Shown piece by piece: positions 52,929 to 62,857 of a DNA stretch of 64,000 bases. Position 1 is the stretch's first letter. Every line of letters starts with the position of its first letter. The notes under the pieces are model-generated. The model saw only the letters and a program-made list of their open reading frames with translations. It did not search any database and had not been told where the DNA came from. The position numbers were made by a program, and so were the translations under genes. This DNA comes from Nilaparvata lugens. Lineage: Eukaryota; Arthropoda; Insecta; Hemiptera; Delphacidae. The stretch is taken from the NCBI RefSeq assembly GCF_014356525.2, contig NC_052507.1:4750526-4814525 (forward strand). The letters run 5' to 3'.

Positions 52929-53704
52929 GAGGGTGATGCCCACATGAGCTCTTGGCTTGTGCGTTGGTAATGAGGAGAATGATAACGAGAGATGAATGGA
53001 CCTACAGTTTTAGGTGGGTTTCGAACCACTGGGAAGCAATTTTACAACTCATGAAACATATTCAGAGGAGTTGGCTCAAGCGGTCACCGTTCCAACAAGA
53101 GTGCGGGCTTCTTTTGTCATTGCTTTCTATAGAAGATAGGTGATACAGGTGTATCTGATGTGAAGCCCGGTTCAGACGCTCAAGTCTAGCTTCAGTCTTT
53201 TGCTCAAGCAAAAGTCGGAACATATAAGTCGTTGCGTCTGGACGGTAATACAGATGGGTCTTCAAGCTTAAGTCGTCAAACTTAAAATGTATCGGCCGGG
53301 AATCATTTTCCATCAAACCGTCCGTCTTTTGCCTATCCACCAAAACCTGAGTCGCGTTAAAATGGAGATAAAGAAATTGTGATTTCAGATTCGGATTCAG
53401 CGCCCTCAAATTAATAAAATGTACTTGAAAATGAGCAAGTTTTTTTATAGATTGTATATAACGCTTTTTCCTTTCTTGATTCTCATGATACTCTCAGAAT
53501 TTGATGTTGATATTATGATTTTAGTTGTATCGACAATAATTTATTAATATTAAATATAATTATCAGCATTAGAATGCTAATAATTTGTTGTAAACAACTA
53601 TGCTAATATCATTAGCTTACCGAGTTGAAAGCAGAGAAAAGTCGGGAAAAAATAATAAGCTACATAGAGTTATCAATATTGCATGCAGCATTGCTTGCAA
53701 TTAA
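52929..53704. other. No gene recognised
   Basis: Frames at 52952-53143 (+) and 53062-53409 (-, 115 codons) overlap on opposite strands and have no recognisable motifs. The latter is the longest unexplained non-repeat frame in this part. Short R5-like phrases (GATAGGTGATACAGGTGTAT) occur near 53135. Confidence 0.3.
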
Positions 53705-53910
53705 TAGTCCACATGACAGCTGATTTTTTACCAATTACATTGGGATATTAATTGCATGCAATTAATTAATAATCCACTCGACAGCTGATTCATGATGTCT
53801 ATAGTCTGATTTTTACGGTAATATTGGCGTTCGAAAGAGACTTCTTTTCCTTTTGTATTATCCTTAAAATGCAAAATTTCAAAAAACCTTGTATATACGT
53901 CATATATAGT
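53705..53910 (-). mobile_element. R4 fragment
   Basis: GACAGCTGATTCATGATGTC, TTACGGTAATATTGGCGTTC and AAAACCTTGTATATACGTC are the R4 middle. Both ends are missing, and the GACAGCTGATT part is present twice (53717 and 53780). Confidence 0.7.
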
Positions 53911-53914
53911 ATGA

Positions 53915-55372
53915 TCATTCTCGTCTAAAAATGATTAATTCCATTTTATTCGTCAAGAAATAATATATTTTTCAATAATTAATGTCTATGATTAACCCTC
54001 AACTGGTATGGTGTCTTTGGGGTCACACTCAAGGTATGGTTGGGTCAAAAATGACCCCAAATTTGAAAAAATAAAAAAATACTCTTAGATGTATAATCAA
54101 GTCTTTATATTTAAAATCAAATAATAACATAGTCTACTTGTTGTTCCAAGACCATTTACAATATGAAATTACAGTTTAGAAAATATTTATGTTGAAAAAA
54201 TCTGAAGCATGTCAAGAATGTGCAATACTATTTTTGAAAAAATAAAAAAATACATCCTGTTGAACAAAAGTCTCTTCTGTATTCTTATGCCATAGAGTAT
54301 GAGTCCATCTCCAAAAAAAACTGTAATAACATAGTTTTTATCAGTTCACAAAAAAACTGACATAGGTAAAAGTTATGTACTGAAAATTTTCAAAAAATCT
54401 TACATTTTGTATGGAAATGTTCTCTCTACTTGTGTAAATCCCAGTTTTTTTTATTGAATATAATATCCCTGATGTTCTCTTTTTGTGTTACATTATTTTT
54501 TCATTTTTTATAAAAATCTTTTACACATTTTTTATAGATAAATTGAATTTATAGATTCACAGATTGAATCCCCTTTAATGGTATGGCTGGGTCAAATGTG
54601 ACCCAGCCAACGATTATTTTTGTTTCTGAACTTATCTTTCTGTAGAATTGTATTAGGGCCCAAAAATCATTTACCTTCATGAAAGAAGTAATAATATTAT
54701 CAATAATAATAATAATTACACAAAAAGCCAATTACACAAAAGCCAATCAAATTTAATTGGTATAAAATTACATCATTTGATGGAACCAATGCAACAAAAT
54801 CCCAATATATATGGTGATTATAAGGTAATTATATAATTATGTGATATATGAGTAAGTAAGAAATTGATTAAGTAATAAGTAATATATTATGGTAATTACG
54901 GTGATTAAATTTAGTTGGCCTTTGTGTAATTATATGTAAGAATAAATATTGAAAGTATGGTTGGGTCAAACGTGACCCAGAAATTGAAAAACCGTCTTCA
55001 CTACTCACGGTATGGCTGGGTCAAAACTGACCCAAAACGCTTATAAATCGCAAACTACACGCACGAGCAGTTAGAGCATACTGGCAATATGTAGTGGTGG
55101 TGGAAGTAGGAGAGTTCAAGGGGGGAGAGGGCGATCGACAGGATTATTCCTGCAAAAAATAAGAAAGTGTAGTCGGTTGGGTCAGTTTTGACCCGACATA
55201 CCAGTTAAGGGTTAAGATAAGTATTTTGTTGATCAGTTACATTTCTACATTGTTAGAAACGATCTGGCAACGTCGCAGGAGCTGAAAAGTAGCAGCGCTA
55301 TCTGATCTGTCGAATGATAGACAAGGACAGCAATAAATACTGCCATTATAACGTGGACCTCACTATAGTTTA
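53915..55372 (-). mobile_element. R5 element carrying a TTAA-flanked element
   Basis: The left part (AAGAAATAATATATTTTTCA) and the right part (TTTTGTTGATCAGTTACATT to GCCATTATAACGTGGACCTC-ACTATAG at 55371) together make an inverted R5. The element at 53996-55211 separates them. Confidence 0.75.
53996..55211. mobile_element. piggyBac-like non-autonomous element
   Basis: TTAA at 53992-53995 and at 55212-55215 flank inverted termini CCCTCAACTGGTATG and, read inverted, CCCTTAACTGGTATG. TTAA targets with CCC-starting termini are the hallmark of piggyBac-type elements. GGGTCAAAANTGACCC-type inverted motifs recur at about 54040, 54590, 54965, 55020 and 55180, clustered near the ends. There is no transposase in 1.2 kb of mostly AT-rich interior. 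Confidence 0.8.
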
Positions 55373-56149
55373 TTGATTACACACTGAACTATTTAGATTA
55401 TTTTCGATTCTAGTATCTAGTCATACTTCAGATAGGCCTACACTGACTGTCACTCATATTACAAACGCTTTCCAGAATATCAAAGGATTGTGAACATTTT
55501 ATCACAAAATCAGTGAGCCGCCAAATCTAAATAAAGTCTTCCCAGGGACTGATTCAAATCAGGCTTCGCTCATAAATATGGAGGAGAGAAATTTGTGTAT
55601 GTGCGAAGGAGTGATTGATGATAAAGGAAGAAATCGAAATGTAATGAAATTCAAATGTATTCCAGACTATTTGGAACTGATCAATGAACGGTTGGAATGG
55701 AGATAGCGTCTGCAATGGAATACACTTCATAAGAATGTCGTTAGCTGGAATGTCATGAACAAAATGACTTTTTCTGACGTTCTCTCATTTCATTCAGTAC
55801 ATAAATCTCTCCTTTGATTGATGTACAGAGATTATCAATGATCATTAATTTGATCTTGCATCGGAATTACCACTGATAATAAGTCTCTCAATGTCTGGTC
55901 GATACCGTACTCTAGATAATGTTGCAATAGTGAGGTAGTCTGATGTTGTTGATGCTGATTTCAATGTCTGATATTGGAGTAAAGCTTTGCACACCCACAT
56001 CGATTTTTGTCGTACGATATTTTGCCGTCCTTTTGAATTCGATCTGATTAAACAGATGATTTGAACGGAACTTGACAAGCATAATCCAAAGACCTTAAAT
56101 ATGCATCTCTATAAGGTCTTTGATAAAAGGATGATACGAAGATAATAGA
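55373..56149. other. No gene; one fold-back arm
   Basis: At 55985-56100 lie ATCGATTTTTGTCGTACGAT and AACGGAACTTGACAAGCATA, related to the fold-back at 47966-48145. The rest shows no repeat or convincing frame. Confidence 0.4.
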
Positions 56150-56312
56150 CAAGGATAGCAACACCAATGTTAATCAAATACTACCATTATAACGTGGACC
56201 TAACTATGGGAAGATGATAGAAAGATGATACAAGTATGATAGACAAGGATAGCAGCACCACTGTTAATCAAATACTTCCATTATAAAGTGGACATTACTA
56301 TAGAAAACATTG
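56150..56312 (-). mobile_element. Two R5 left ends in tandem
   Basis: GATAGACAAGGATAGCA and CATTATAACGTGGACC-type termini occur twice, at 56160-56208 and 56233-56303, in the same orientation. This suggests duplication of an R5 end. Confidence 0.65.
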
Positions 56313-56394
56313 TTTTAGAACAAGTTCATCAGGTCAACAATCGCATGCAAAGGTCAGCGCTATTTAAGGTCACTGGATTTGCGTCTACAGTCAG

Positions 56395-56600
56395 TTTCAC
56401 TTCAAACTGTCAAAATCTCTTGTAAATAACATCGAAGTTTCCCATTCAACCAACACTGACATGTTAAAGTAGTTTTCACTGTGGTGAGATTAACCTTGAC
56501 CTGTCAGAGTTTGTTGTAAATAACATCGAAGCTTCCCATTTAGCATCCGCTGACAGATTGAAGTGAATTTCAGTTCGCTTTCGAAGCCAAATTGGGTCAA
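56395..56600. repeat. Tandem duplication of about 105 bp
   Basis: TAAATAACATCGAAGTTTCC and TAAATAACATCGAAGCTTCC mark two units that also share CTGTCA and CAACC/CATCC-x-CTGACA phrases. A weaker relative is at 51140-51200. Confidence 0.65.
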
Positions 56601-56659
56601 AATCGTGATACATGAATACAGCTTTTGAACTTGAATACAGCATTTGTAACTGTAAGACC

Positions 56660-56884
56660 CGGTTGCACAAAAGCCGGTTAAATTCTAACCGTAATTAATT
56701 TCACGAGAGCCAATTACAGAAGGCCTTTTTGATAAGACAGCTTGAATAATATTCTACGACAATCAATCAGAGAATGCGTTTTTGAACCAATCAGAGAAGG
56801 TGGTTTTGAAAAGACGGCTTCTCTGATTGGTTCTCGTGGAACTAATCACGGTTAAAATTCAACCGGCTTTTGTGCAACCGGCAC
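56660..56884. mobile_element. R6 fold-back MITE
   Basis: CCGGTTGCACAAAAGCCGGT and, read inverted, CCGGTTGCACAAAAGCCGGT: perfect ends, with arms extending through TAATTAATTTCACGAGAGCCAAT-like sequence. AATCAGAGAA phrases fill the interior. Copies at 60552, 62030 and 62612. Confidence 0.85.
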
Positions 56885-57320
56885 TAAAACTTCAATATCT
56901 CAAAGCTTATCAGCCAGTTTCAGATCAGAAAATGGACGACATACTACATGACACGAATTAGTTGTCAGTCAACAAGATGAGCTCTGATTGGCTGGAGACT
57001 ATCCACCCTGCCTGCCAATGAGAGGAGTTCAAAGACAGCATCAATGCTGTCTGTAGGTGATAATGTGATCTCCCCCTCTACACTCAAACATTAATAGACA
57101 TTTATTTATCTATTTATTTGGATTTATTCATTCTACATGTGGGAGTATTCCAAACAGTGAACTTTTCATCAAGTTTTTACTCTTGTAATTTTTGGTTTTG
57201 GAATAAAAAGTCTCCATTGAATTCAAATTCATTTGACAAGGTTAGATTTAAAATCAACGACAATTTATTTTTGTCACTGAAATAAACGCTAGAGAAAGAA
57301 GAAGTAAACGCTTCATTATA
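56885..57320. other. No gene recognised
   Basis: AT-rich with TTATTTATCTATTTATTTGG near 57100. No frames or shared repeats. Confidence 0.4.
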
Positions 57321-58182
57321 CTAGTAGTTCTGTGAACAGTAGACCTCGCGCTCAGTAAGTTATACTGACCTGTTGTTATGTTTTCTCAAAAATTGATGAA
57401 TAATTCATCAATTTAAAATGTCTAGAAAAAATCCTAAATAAACATAGAGCTTTCTGCCCTATCGTACCGTGACGTGTCGTCCCGGAATGTGAGTGTGAGC
57501 GCTGTTATCAGGTCTGGCTGCCGTCGATACGCCAATCCAATCAACCAATCAGAGAACAATCTGTGTTGTCGTGTTGAAATTTTTGTATTGAAATTAAAAA
57601 ATAAACTACTAGAATGCTGATTTCCTACAAACTTCATTTCTCACTTTTTTTGATTTTAGAAATCAATTCCTTTTCAATAATATTTGTTGCTATTTCAATC
57701 ATCAGATTTAAATAGAAAAATTTGAAAAAAACGTTTTCTATCAATAACTCCAAACTCCAAACTAGAATCATGGACTCAGCTTTTGGAAAGACAAAGTTAG
57801 TAGACAACTGTCTAACGTTGATGGAAAGATACATTTTCAAGATGTTCGATGTTTTTGAACGGGCAGTTTTATAGTCCACTAGACAGCTGATTTATGATGA
57901 ATAATATTCTGTAGTCTGATTTTTACTCTAATATTGGCGTATGAAGGAGGCTTCTTCTTCCTTTCATATTATCCTTAAATGCAAAATTTCCAAAAGCCTT
58001 GTATATACGTCGACGCGAAATTTAAAAAGGAACACACCTGTCAAATTTTATGAAAATCTATTGCTGCGTTTCGCTGTAAATGCGCAACATATAAACAAAC
58101 ATTTGAACATAATTAACATTTAAACATGAAGAGAAACGCAAAACCGTCGACTCGAATCTTAGAACTCACTTCGCTCGGTCAA
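57321..58182 (-). mobile_element. R4 element, long form
   Basis: CTAGTAGTTCTGTGAACAGT to TCACTTCGCTCGGTCAA, with the long-form middle (CATAACAACAGGTC inverted, GACGTGTCGTCCCGG). Frames at 57434-57637 and 57634-57879 (minus) and 57941-58123 (plus) all fall inside this non-coding element. Confidence 0.85.
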
Positions 58183-58591
58183 AAAGTGAAATGATAGTAG
58201 TCTTCACTGAATTCGAATGTATTTGACAAGGTTAGATTCAAAATCAACTACAATTTTTGCCACTAAAATAAACGTTAGAGGAACATAGAAGTGATTATGA
58301 CATAAGCCTTCATTGAATTAATTTGTATTTGATATAGGGTTCGATTCAATATTATCAACAATTTTTTCCAGTGAAACAAACTTTGGAGAAATATTTTGGC
58401 CCACTCACCGATAAGAGATTTACTTTGAATAATTATAGGCATTGTTGAAATGGGTAACGTTCATAAGTAATTATGAATAAGAAATACTTGTAGTTTTGAG
58501 AGAATTTATCATTATAGATTACATTCTATAAATTGATATAAATTGACTGGAAAATGAATAAACAATACTATGAATTAAACAGGAAGTTATG
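58183..58591. other. No gene recognised
   Basis: A direct repeat of a phrase (GACAAGGTTAGATT with AAAATCAAC at 57236 and 58228) links both flanks of the R4 copy. It may be an older duplication into which R4 moved. Confidence 0.4.
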
Positions 58592-59003
58592 TCTATAGTG
58601 AGGTTGACGTTATAATGCTAGTGGACAGTGGAGATGATTGGATAATCGGTGCAGATTCTCAATCGGCATCAAGCGTTGCCGATTCTCTTCCTTGATACTG
58701 CCTTCTATATACATTTCATTTGTGAAAAAAAATTTCAATGACGAAAAAATATTATTGTTTTGTATTTTTTATGTTTTTGGCTATTCATGTTGGCTTTTTA
58801 TGTTTATTTATTCATTATACAAATTTCCACATTCGAGATCAAATATTCTGTTTAATAATATATATTTCTACATTGTTGAAATACTATCTAGCAACGTTGC
58901 GGAGGTAGAGAAGGAAAGCGCTATCTGCTTTTTCGAATGATAGACAAGGATGGCCACACCAATATTTCAATCAAATACTGCCATTATAACGTGGACGTCA
59001 CTG
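58592..59003 (-). mobile_element. R5 element just upstream of the BTB gene
   Basis: TCTATAGTGAGGTTGACGTT to ATTATAACGTGGACGTCACT. Both inverted termini are present, and the right one has changed GGACCTCAC to GGACGTCAC. It ends about 230 bases before the start codon of the gene at 59231. A 100-codon frame inside it (58638-58940) is not a gene. Confidence 0.8.
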
Positions 59004-59230
59004 AAGTCGACGGTAAAGATTCTTTGCACTGTAATCCATATCTTATCTGTGCGATAATGGGGTCTGTGAGTCCTATTTTTGCTCACTCCACTATTAAAGT
59101 TGTGTGAGGAGAGTTAAGCTTGTTGCGTAAAGAGGTGCTTGTGTAGAATTGAATCATTCCAAGTTTTTGAAAATTTTTTCAAAAATCATATCAAATTTTG
59201 TTCCAATATCAAATTGGAATAATTTGAAAA
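59004..59230 (+). promoter_or_regulatory. Putative promoter and 5' UTR of the BTB gene
   Basis: This is the only DNA between the R5 end and the start codon. No clear TATA box is seen. The R5 terminus leaves a GACGTCAC sequence resembling a cAMP-response element at its left edge. TTCCAATATCAAATTGGAA (59201-59219) is a near palindrome close to the start. The limits are inferred from position only. Confidence 0.35.
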
Positions 59231-60544
59231 ATGTCTTCCAGTGCGAGTGAACAGTTCGAGGATCGTTTCAAAAGTTTATCTATCAGTGACTTGAATAGTG
59301 ATTGTGCATTTTTAGTAGGCTACGAGAAAAAGGTGATAAATGGACACAAATGTTTATTTTCCTCTGCCAGTGAAGTGTTCAAAGCTTTGTTTGAGGGTGA
59401 TGTCAAAATGCCTATTGAAATAGAAGGTTTATCTCTAGTAGCTTTCTCAGGTATAAAAACTTTCATATATACAGGTAAAGTAAATTTCAATTCACGTTCT
59501 CACGCTGTGAGTATCTTTACAGCTGCTAAAAAATACCGTATCCAAAATCTCATGAATGAGTGCTCAAATTATTTGAAGAAACATCTTCAACCATCAAACG
59601 TAATTCACACATATGATTTATGCAAACATTTAAAAGTGACTGAATTCGATGATCTGATTTTTCAAATTATCCAAGAAAAAACTGATTTATTTGTTAGAAG
59701 TGAAGATTTTCTAAGTGAATATTATTCTGAGTGTGCAAGTGAACTAATAGAGTTCATGCTAAAATCTCCATGCTTGAATTTGCGATCTGAAATAGAACTT
59801 TTTGAGCATTTCGAAAAGTGGATTGTCTCTTTGTTTGGTTTAGTAGCTCCGGATGGAAGCTATTATTTATCCGATGAAAATGAATACAACTATCTGAGAA
59901 AACAGGTGAGGTTTTTAACTATAAGTCTAGACGATTTTTTCTCAAAAGTTTCGCCCTCTTTACTGTTAACATCAGAAGAGAAATTAGCTCTAGTCTGTAA
60001 TTTGAAACAAATGAACTCTATGCCAATGCCAGAGACACTCTCTCTCGAACAGCAGCCGCGTAAATTCACTCAATCGCCTTTGAAACAAGAAAAACTGCAC
60101 GACTACTCGCATAAAATTAGTTTCATAATATCATTAAAAAATCCTCGAAGTTCACAATTTGGATACACCATTGCAAACCAGAACGATTCAACTTTCACCC
60201 TGCATTTCACTTGTGTTAAGTTCGGTAAATACATTTGTTTCCAAGTGGAGGTTCAGAAAAAATATACGGTTGACAACTATAGAGAACTTATGAACCTGGA
60301 AACGGAAATAAAAGTGTTAGCTAAAGAAGTTAATAACAATCTAATCTTTGAAAATACTTCTCATATGATTCTGAACTGGAATACAAAGAAATCACAAGAA
60401 ATCTTGTTTGAAAAAATTTTGATTGACAAACTTAAAAATCAATCTTTTTTTGTTGATTCTAAAGGTACTGAAACGGTGAAAATTGAAGTGTCATTCAACA
60501 TTACTTTTGAATTAGGAGAAACATTAAAGACAATCATTTTTTGA
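59231..60544 (+). CDS. BTB-BACK domain protein, intronless
   Basis: 437 residues. The start context GAAAAATGTC has A at -3. Residues about 20-118 form a BTB/POZ domain: SDCAFLVG at 23-30, the conserved GHK at 38-40, SEVFKALF at 47-54, IKTFIYTGKV at 75-84 and IFTAAKKYRIQNL at 95-107. Residues about 122-250 fit a BACK domain, with NVIHTYDLCKHLKVTEFDDL and FEHFEKWI at 191-198, then KQVRFLTISLDDFF. This layout is that of the BTBD1/2/3/6 group and of kelch-type Cullin-3 adaptors, which recruit substrates for ubiquitination in the cytosol. No kelch repeats follow. Residues 287-437 form an unrecognised beta-rich, Phe- and Lys-rich region where BTBD proteins carry a PHR domain. One uninterrupted exon suggests a retrocopy or a lineage-specific expansion. 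It is flanked closely by R5 and R6 elements. Function is inferred from domains only. Confidence 0.88.
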   Translation: MSSSASEQFEDRFKSLSISDLNSDCAFLVGYEKKVINGHKCLFSSASEVFKALFEGDVKMPIEIEGLSLVAFSGIKTFIYTGKVNFNSRSHAVSIFTAAKKYRIQNLMNECSNYLKKHLQPSNVIHTYDLCKHLKVTEFDDLIFQIIQEKTDLFVRSEDFLSEYYSECASELIEFMLKSPCLNLRSEIELFEHFEKWIVSLFGLVAPDGSYYLSDENEYNYLRKQVRFLTISLDDFFSKVSPSLLLTSEEKLALVCNLKQMNSMPMPETLSLEQQPRKFTQSPLKQEKLHDYSHKISFIISLKNPRSSQFGYTIANQNDSTFTLHFTCVKFGKYICFQVEVQKKYTVDNYRELMNLETEIKVLAKEVNNNLIFENTSHMILNWNTKKSQEILFEKILIDKLKNQSFFVDSKGTETVKIEVSFNITFELGETLKTIIF

Positions 60545-60551
60545 ACACTGA

Positions 60552-60712
60552 GGTTCGGTTGCTCAAAATCGGGTTAAATTTTAACCGTGATTAATTTGAC
60601 GAGAGCCAATCAGAGATGGCCTTTTTGATGACACTTCTTCTCTGATTGGTTCTCGTGGAATTAATCACGATTGAAATTTAACTGGCATTAATTTGTGCAA
60701 CCGGCACTAAGC
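60552..60712. mobile_element. R6 MITE directly behind the BTB stop codon
   Basis: It begins GGTTCGGTTGCTCAAAATCG only a few bases after TGA and ends TTAATTTGTGCAACCGGCAC. TTCTCTGATTGGTTCTCGTG lies in the right arm. The 3' UTR of the gene must therefore start in this element. No AATAAA occurs until about 61318. Confidence 0.8.
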
Positions 60713-61398
60713 TTCACATGCAACTAATTGTCAATTCTACTGTTTGATTGATACGAGAGATCCCAATGCTCCATACAGGACTTGAAAAATTATCATTTTT
60801 TATATCATAGATATTATTATCAGGTTTCCAATTGAAAAAATGTGGCTCGATCACTGTACCTAAACATTTAACATTTTTTCAGTCAATTTACACAAGATCA
60901 CAATGAAATAATTTCCAATTAAATGATTTCTACAATATTTTATGATCATATTGAATGCACTATCATACTACACTATCTAGGGAGCTAATTAGAGATATAT
61001 CAGAACATACTTAATGGGTTGACGAAAAAAATTAATTATTGGAGTCCTGTAGAGAGCTACTTATAATTGGATTTTAGAACTAATTCTCTGATCATCAGTA
61101 TTTATTTATGTTTCTATATCGAAATTGTCCAAAAATAGGTTATGCTTACTCTTAATGAATTTTGTCCAATTTCGAGTCCAAAATATATTAAATATTAAAA
61201 GGGGGTAGAATGGAAACTGGGCAGAATAATTTGAACCAGCTATTATTGTAATCTGATTTTAAATCTATGCTTTTATTTTCATCAAATGAATATTGAATTA
61301 TATATTATAATTTTATTAAATAAATTGGAATTAGTGTTTAAATTTCTTATGTTTACTTCTTGCATACCTGTCTATAGTGGACGAGGGTAGTGGATCCC
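60713..61398. other. No gene; first AATAAA after the BTB gene
   Basis: AT-rich. TTAAATAAATTGG near 61315 is the nearest polyadenylation-like signal on the plus strand. No frames or repeats. Confidence 0.4.
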
Positions 61399-61846
61399 TG
61401 CCAAATATGAATGATTCAAACTCTAGACCTATTGAGTCAAAAATATTCCAAATCTATAGTGGAGGTCCACGCTGCAATGTTTGATTAGCAATGGTATTGC
61501 TATCCTTGTTTATCATTCAACAAAGTTGATAGCGCTATCTCTTCTCGCTTTGTTCTGTTGCCAGATCGCCTTTCAACAATGTAAAATTAATAATTAATTA
61601 ACAAAATATTTCATTTTCATCGTGAAAATTCATTATGAAATTATTGAAAATATGATTTCTTGCTAATTGAAATATAATTTTATTACACATCAATAAACCT
61701 GTATCAGCTACCGTCTATAGAAGGCATTGACGAGAAAGAGGATCGGCAACGTTTTTCTCCTATCTTTCTCCACTGCTATTATAACGTGGACCTCAATATA
61801 TTTTTGGAATATTGGACTCAATAGAGTTTGAATCATTCACATTTGG
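61399..61846. repeat. Palindrome with R5 at its centre
   Basis: The left arm GCCAAATATGAATGATTCAA ... TTGAGTCAAAAATATTCCAAA and the right arm TTTTGGAATATTGGACTCAA ... TTGAATCATTCACATTTGGC are inverted. R5 (61454-61798) fills the middle. Confidence 0.8.
61454..61798. mobile_element. R5 element, nearly complete
   Basis: CTATAGTGGAGGTCCACGCT to TATTATAACGTGGACCTCAA. It is uninterrupted and so serves as the reference for the empty R4 site (AAATTAATAATTAATTAACA at about 61586). Confidence 0.85.
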
Positions 61847-61983
61847 CATGAATGATTCATAATTTTTCCATGAATGATTCATAATTTTTCCATGAATGAT
61901 TCATAATTTTTCCATGAATGATTCATAATTTTTCCATGAATGATTCATAATTTTTCCATGAATGATTCATAATTTTTCCATGA
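61847..61983 (+). repeat. 22-bp minisatellite, six units
   Basis: ATGAATGATTCATAATTTTT plus CC, six near-perfect copies and a partial one. The unit contains the palindrome TGAATGATTCA and seems to have grown from the edge of the adjacent palindrome arm, which also reads GAATCATTCA. Confidence 0.9.
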
Positions 61984-62029
61984 ATATGAAAGTTTAGCTA
62001 GGCTAACACTACTTTAGTGAGATTCAGTC

Positions 62030-62212
62030 CCAGTTGCTCAAAAGTCTGTTAAGTTTTAATCATGATTAAATGCCACGAGAACCAATCGGAGAACCCTACT
62101 TTTCAAAGTTGAAGAAGTCTTTTCAAAGAAGTCTTCTCCGATCCGATTGGTTTTCTTCGAATCTAATCATGATTGAAATTTAACAGGTCTTTGTGCAACT
62201 GGGCATCAGTCC
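62030..62212. mobile_element. R6 MITE
   Basis: CAGTTGCTCAAAAGTCTGTT and, read inverted, CAGTTGCACAAAGACCTGTT. CCACGAGAACCAATCGGAGA is in the left arm and TCCGATTGGTTTTCTTCG in the right. More diverged than the other copies. Confidence 0.7.
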
Positions 62213-62374
62213 AACTGCCAGCATATAACATCAATGCCTGCCGTATTGGTTGACTGGGAAGGTTTGATATTATTTATTGGAAATTCTAATTCCAAGTTAA
62301 ACTAGATTGAGATTATCATGTTAATCTAGATCTAGTCCATCAACTTGGACACGGGTGCACAATAAGATCTAAAC
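62213..62374. other. Linker, no feature
   Basis: TTGGACACGGGTGCACAATA near 62346 vaguely resembles an R6 end. Nothing else. Confidence 0.35.
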
Positions 62375-62552
62375 TTGAATTTGAAAAAACACTTTTGAAG
62401 TGAAAATACACTTAATTTTCTAGTGACGATCGTTTCGACCTGTTATTGGTCATCATCAGACTCTCCTGATAACCAACAACAAGTCGAAACGATCGTCACT
62501 ACAAAAGTAAGTGTATTTTCACTTCAAAAGTGTTTTTTTAAATTCAAGTTTA
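62375..62552. repeat. Long hairpin, about 175 bp
   Basis: CTTGAATTTGAAAAAACACT ... TAGTGACGATCGTTTCGACC and its inverse GGTCGAAACGATCGTCACTA-like right arm, ending AAATTCAAG. The arms are about 75 bases and nearly perfect, which implies recent origin. A frame at 62423-62638 reads through it and is not a gene. Confidence 0.8.
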
Positions 62553-62611
62553 ATTTTAACAGTGAAAAAGTATGCATATACAACAAAGTAAAAAGATCTA
62601 GTTCATTAACT

Positions 62612-62778
62612 TGGCACGGTTGCACAAAAGCATGTTAAATTTTAATCATGATTTAATGCCACAAGAACCAATCAGGAAAGGCATTTTTCAAATGAAGACC
62701 TCTCTGATTTGTGCTCGTGACATTGGTTAATATTTGAATCATTATTAATATTTAACAGGTTTTTCTGTAACTGAGATG
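62612..62778. mobile_element. R6 MITE
   Basis: CACGGTTGCACAAAAGCATG to TTAACAGGTTTTTCTGTAAC. CCACAAGAACCAATCAGGAA inside. The right end is degraded. Confidence 0.7.
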
Positions 62779-62857
62779 CTGAATCATTAAAATGCCAAAT
62801 GCAACGAAGGCTAATAAGTAGCATCAGCTGATTCAAGATAAACAACCCTGGTTAGTA

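Noticed and set aside
53062..53409. 115-codon minus-strand frame
   Set aside because: No recognised motif, it overlaps another frame on the opposite strand, and it lies among repeat fragments. Left as unassigned.
57434..58123. Three frames of 60-81 codons
   Set aside because: All fall inside the long-form R4 and are not shared as frames by the other long copy.
58638..58940. 100-codon frame just upstream of the BTB gene
   Set aside because: It lies entirely inside an R5 copy and reads its AT-rich middle.
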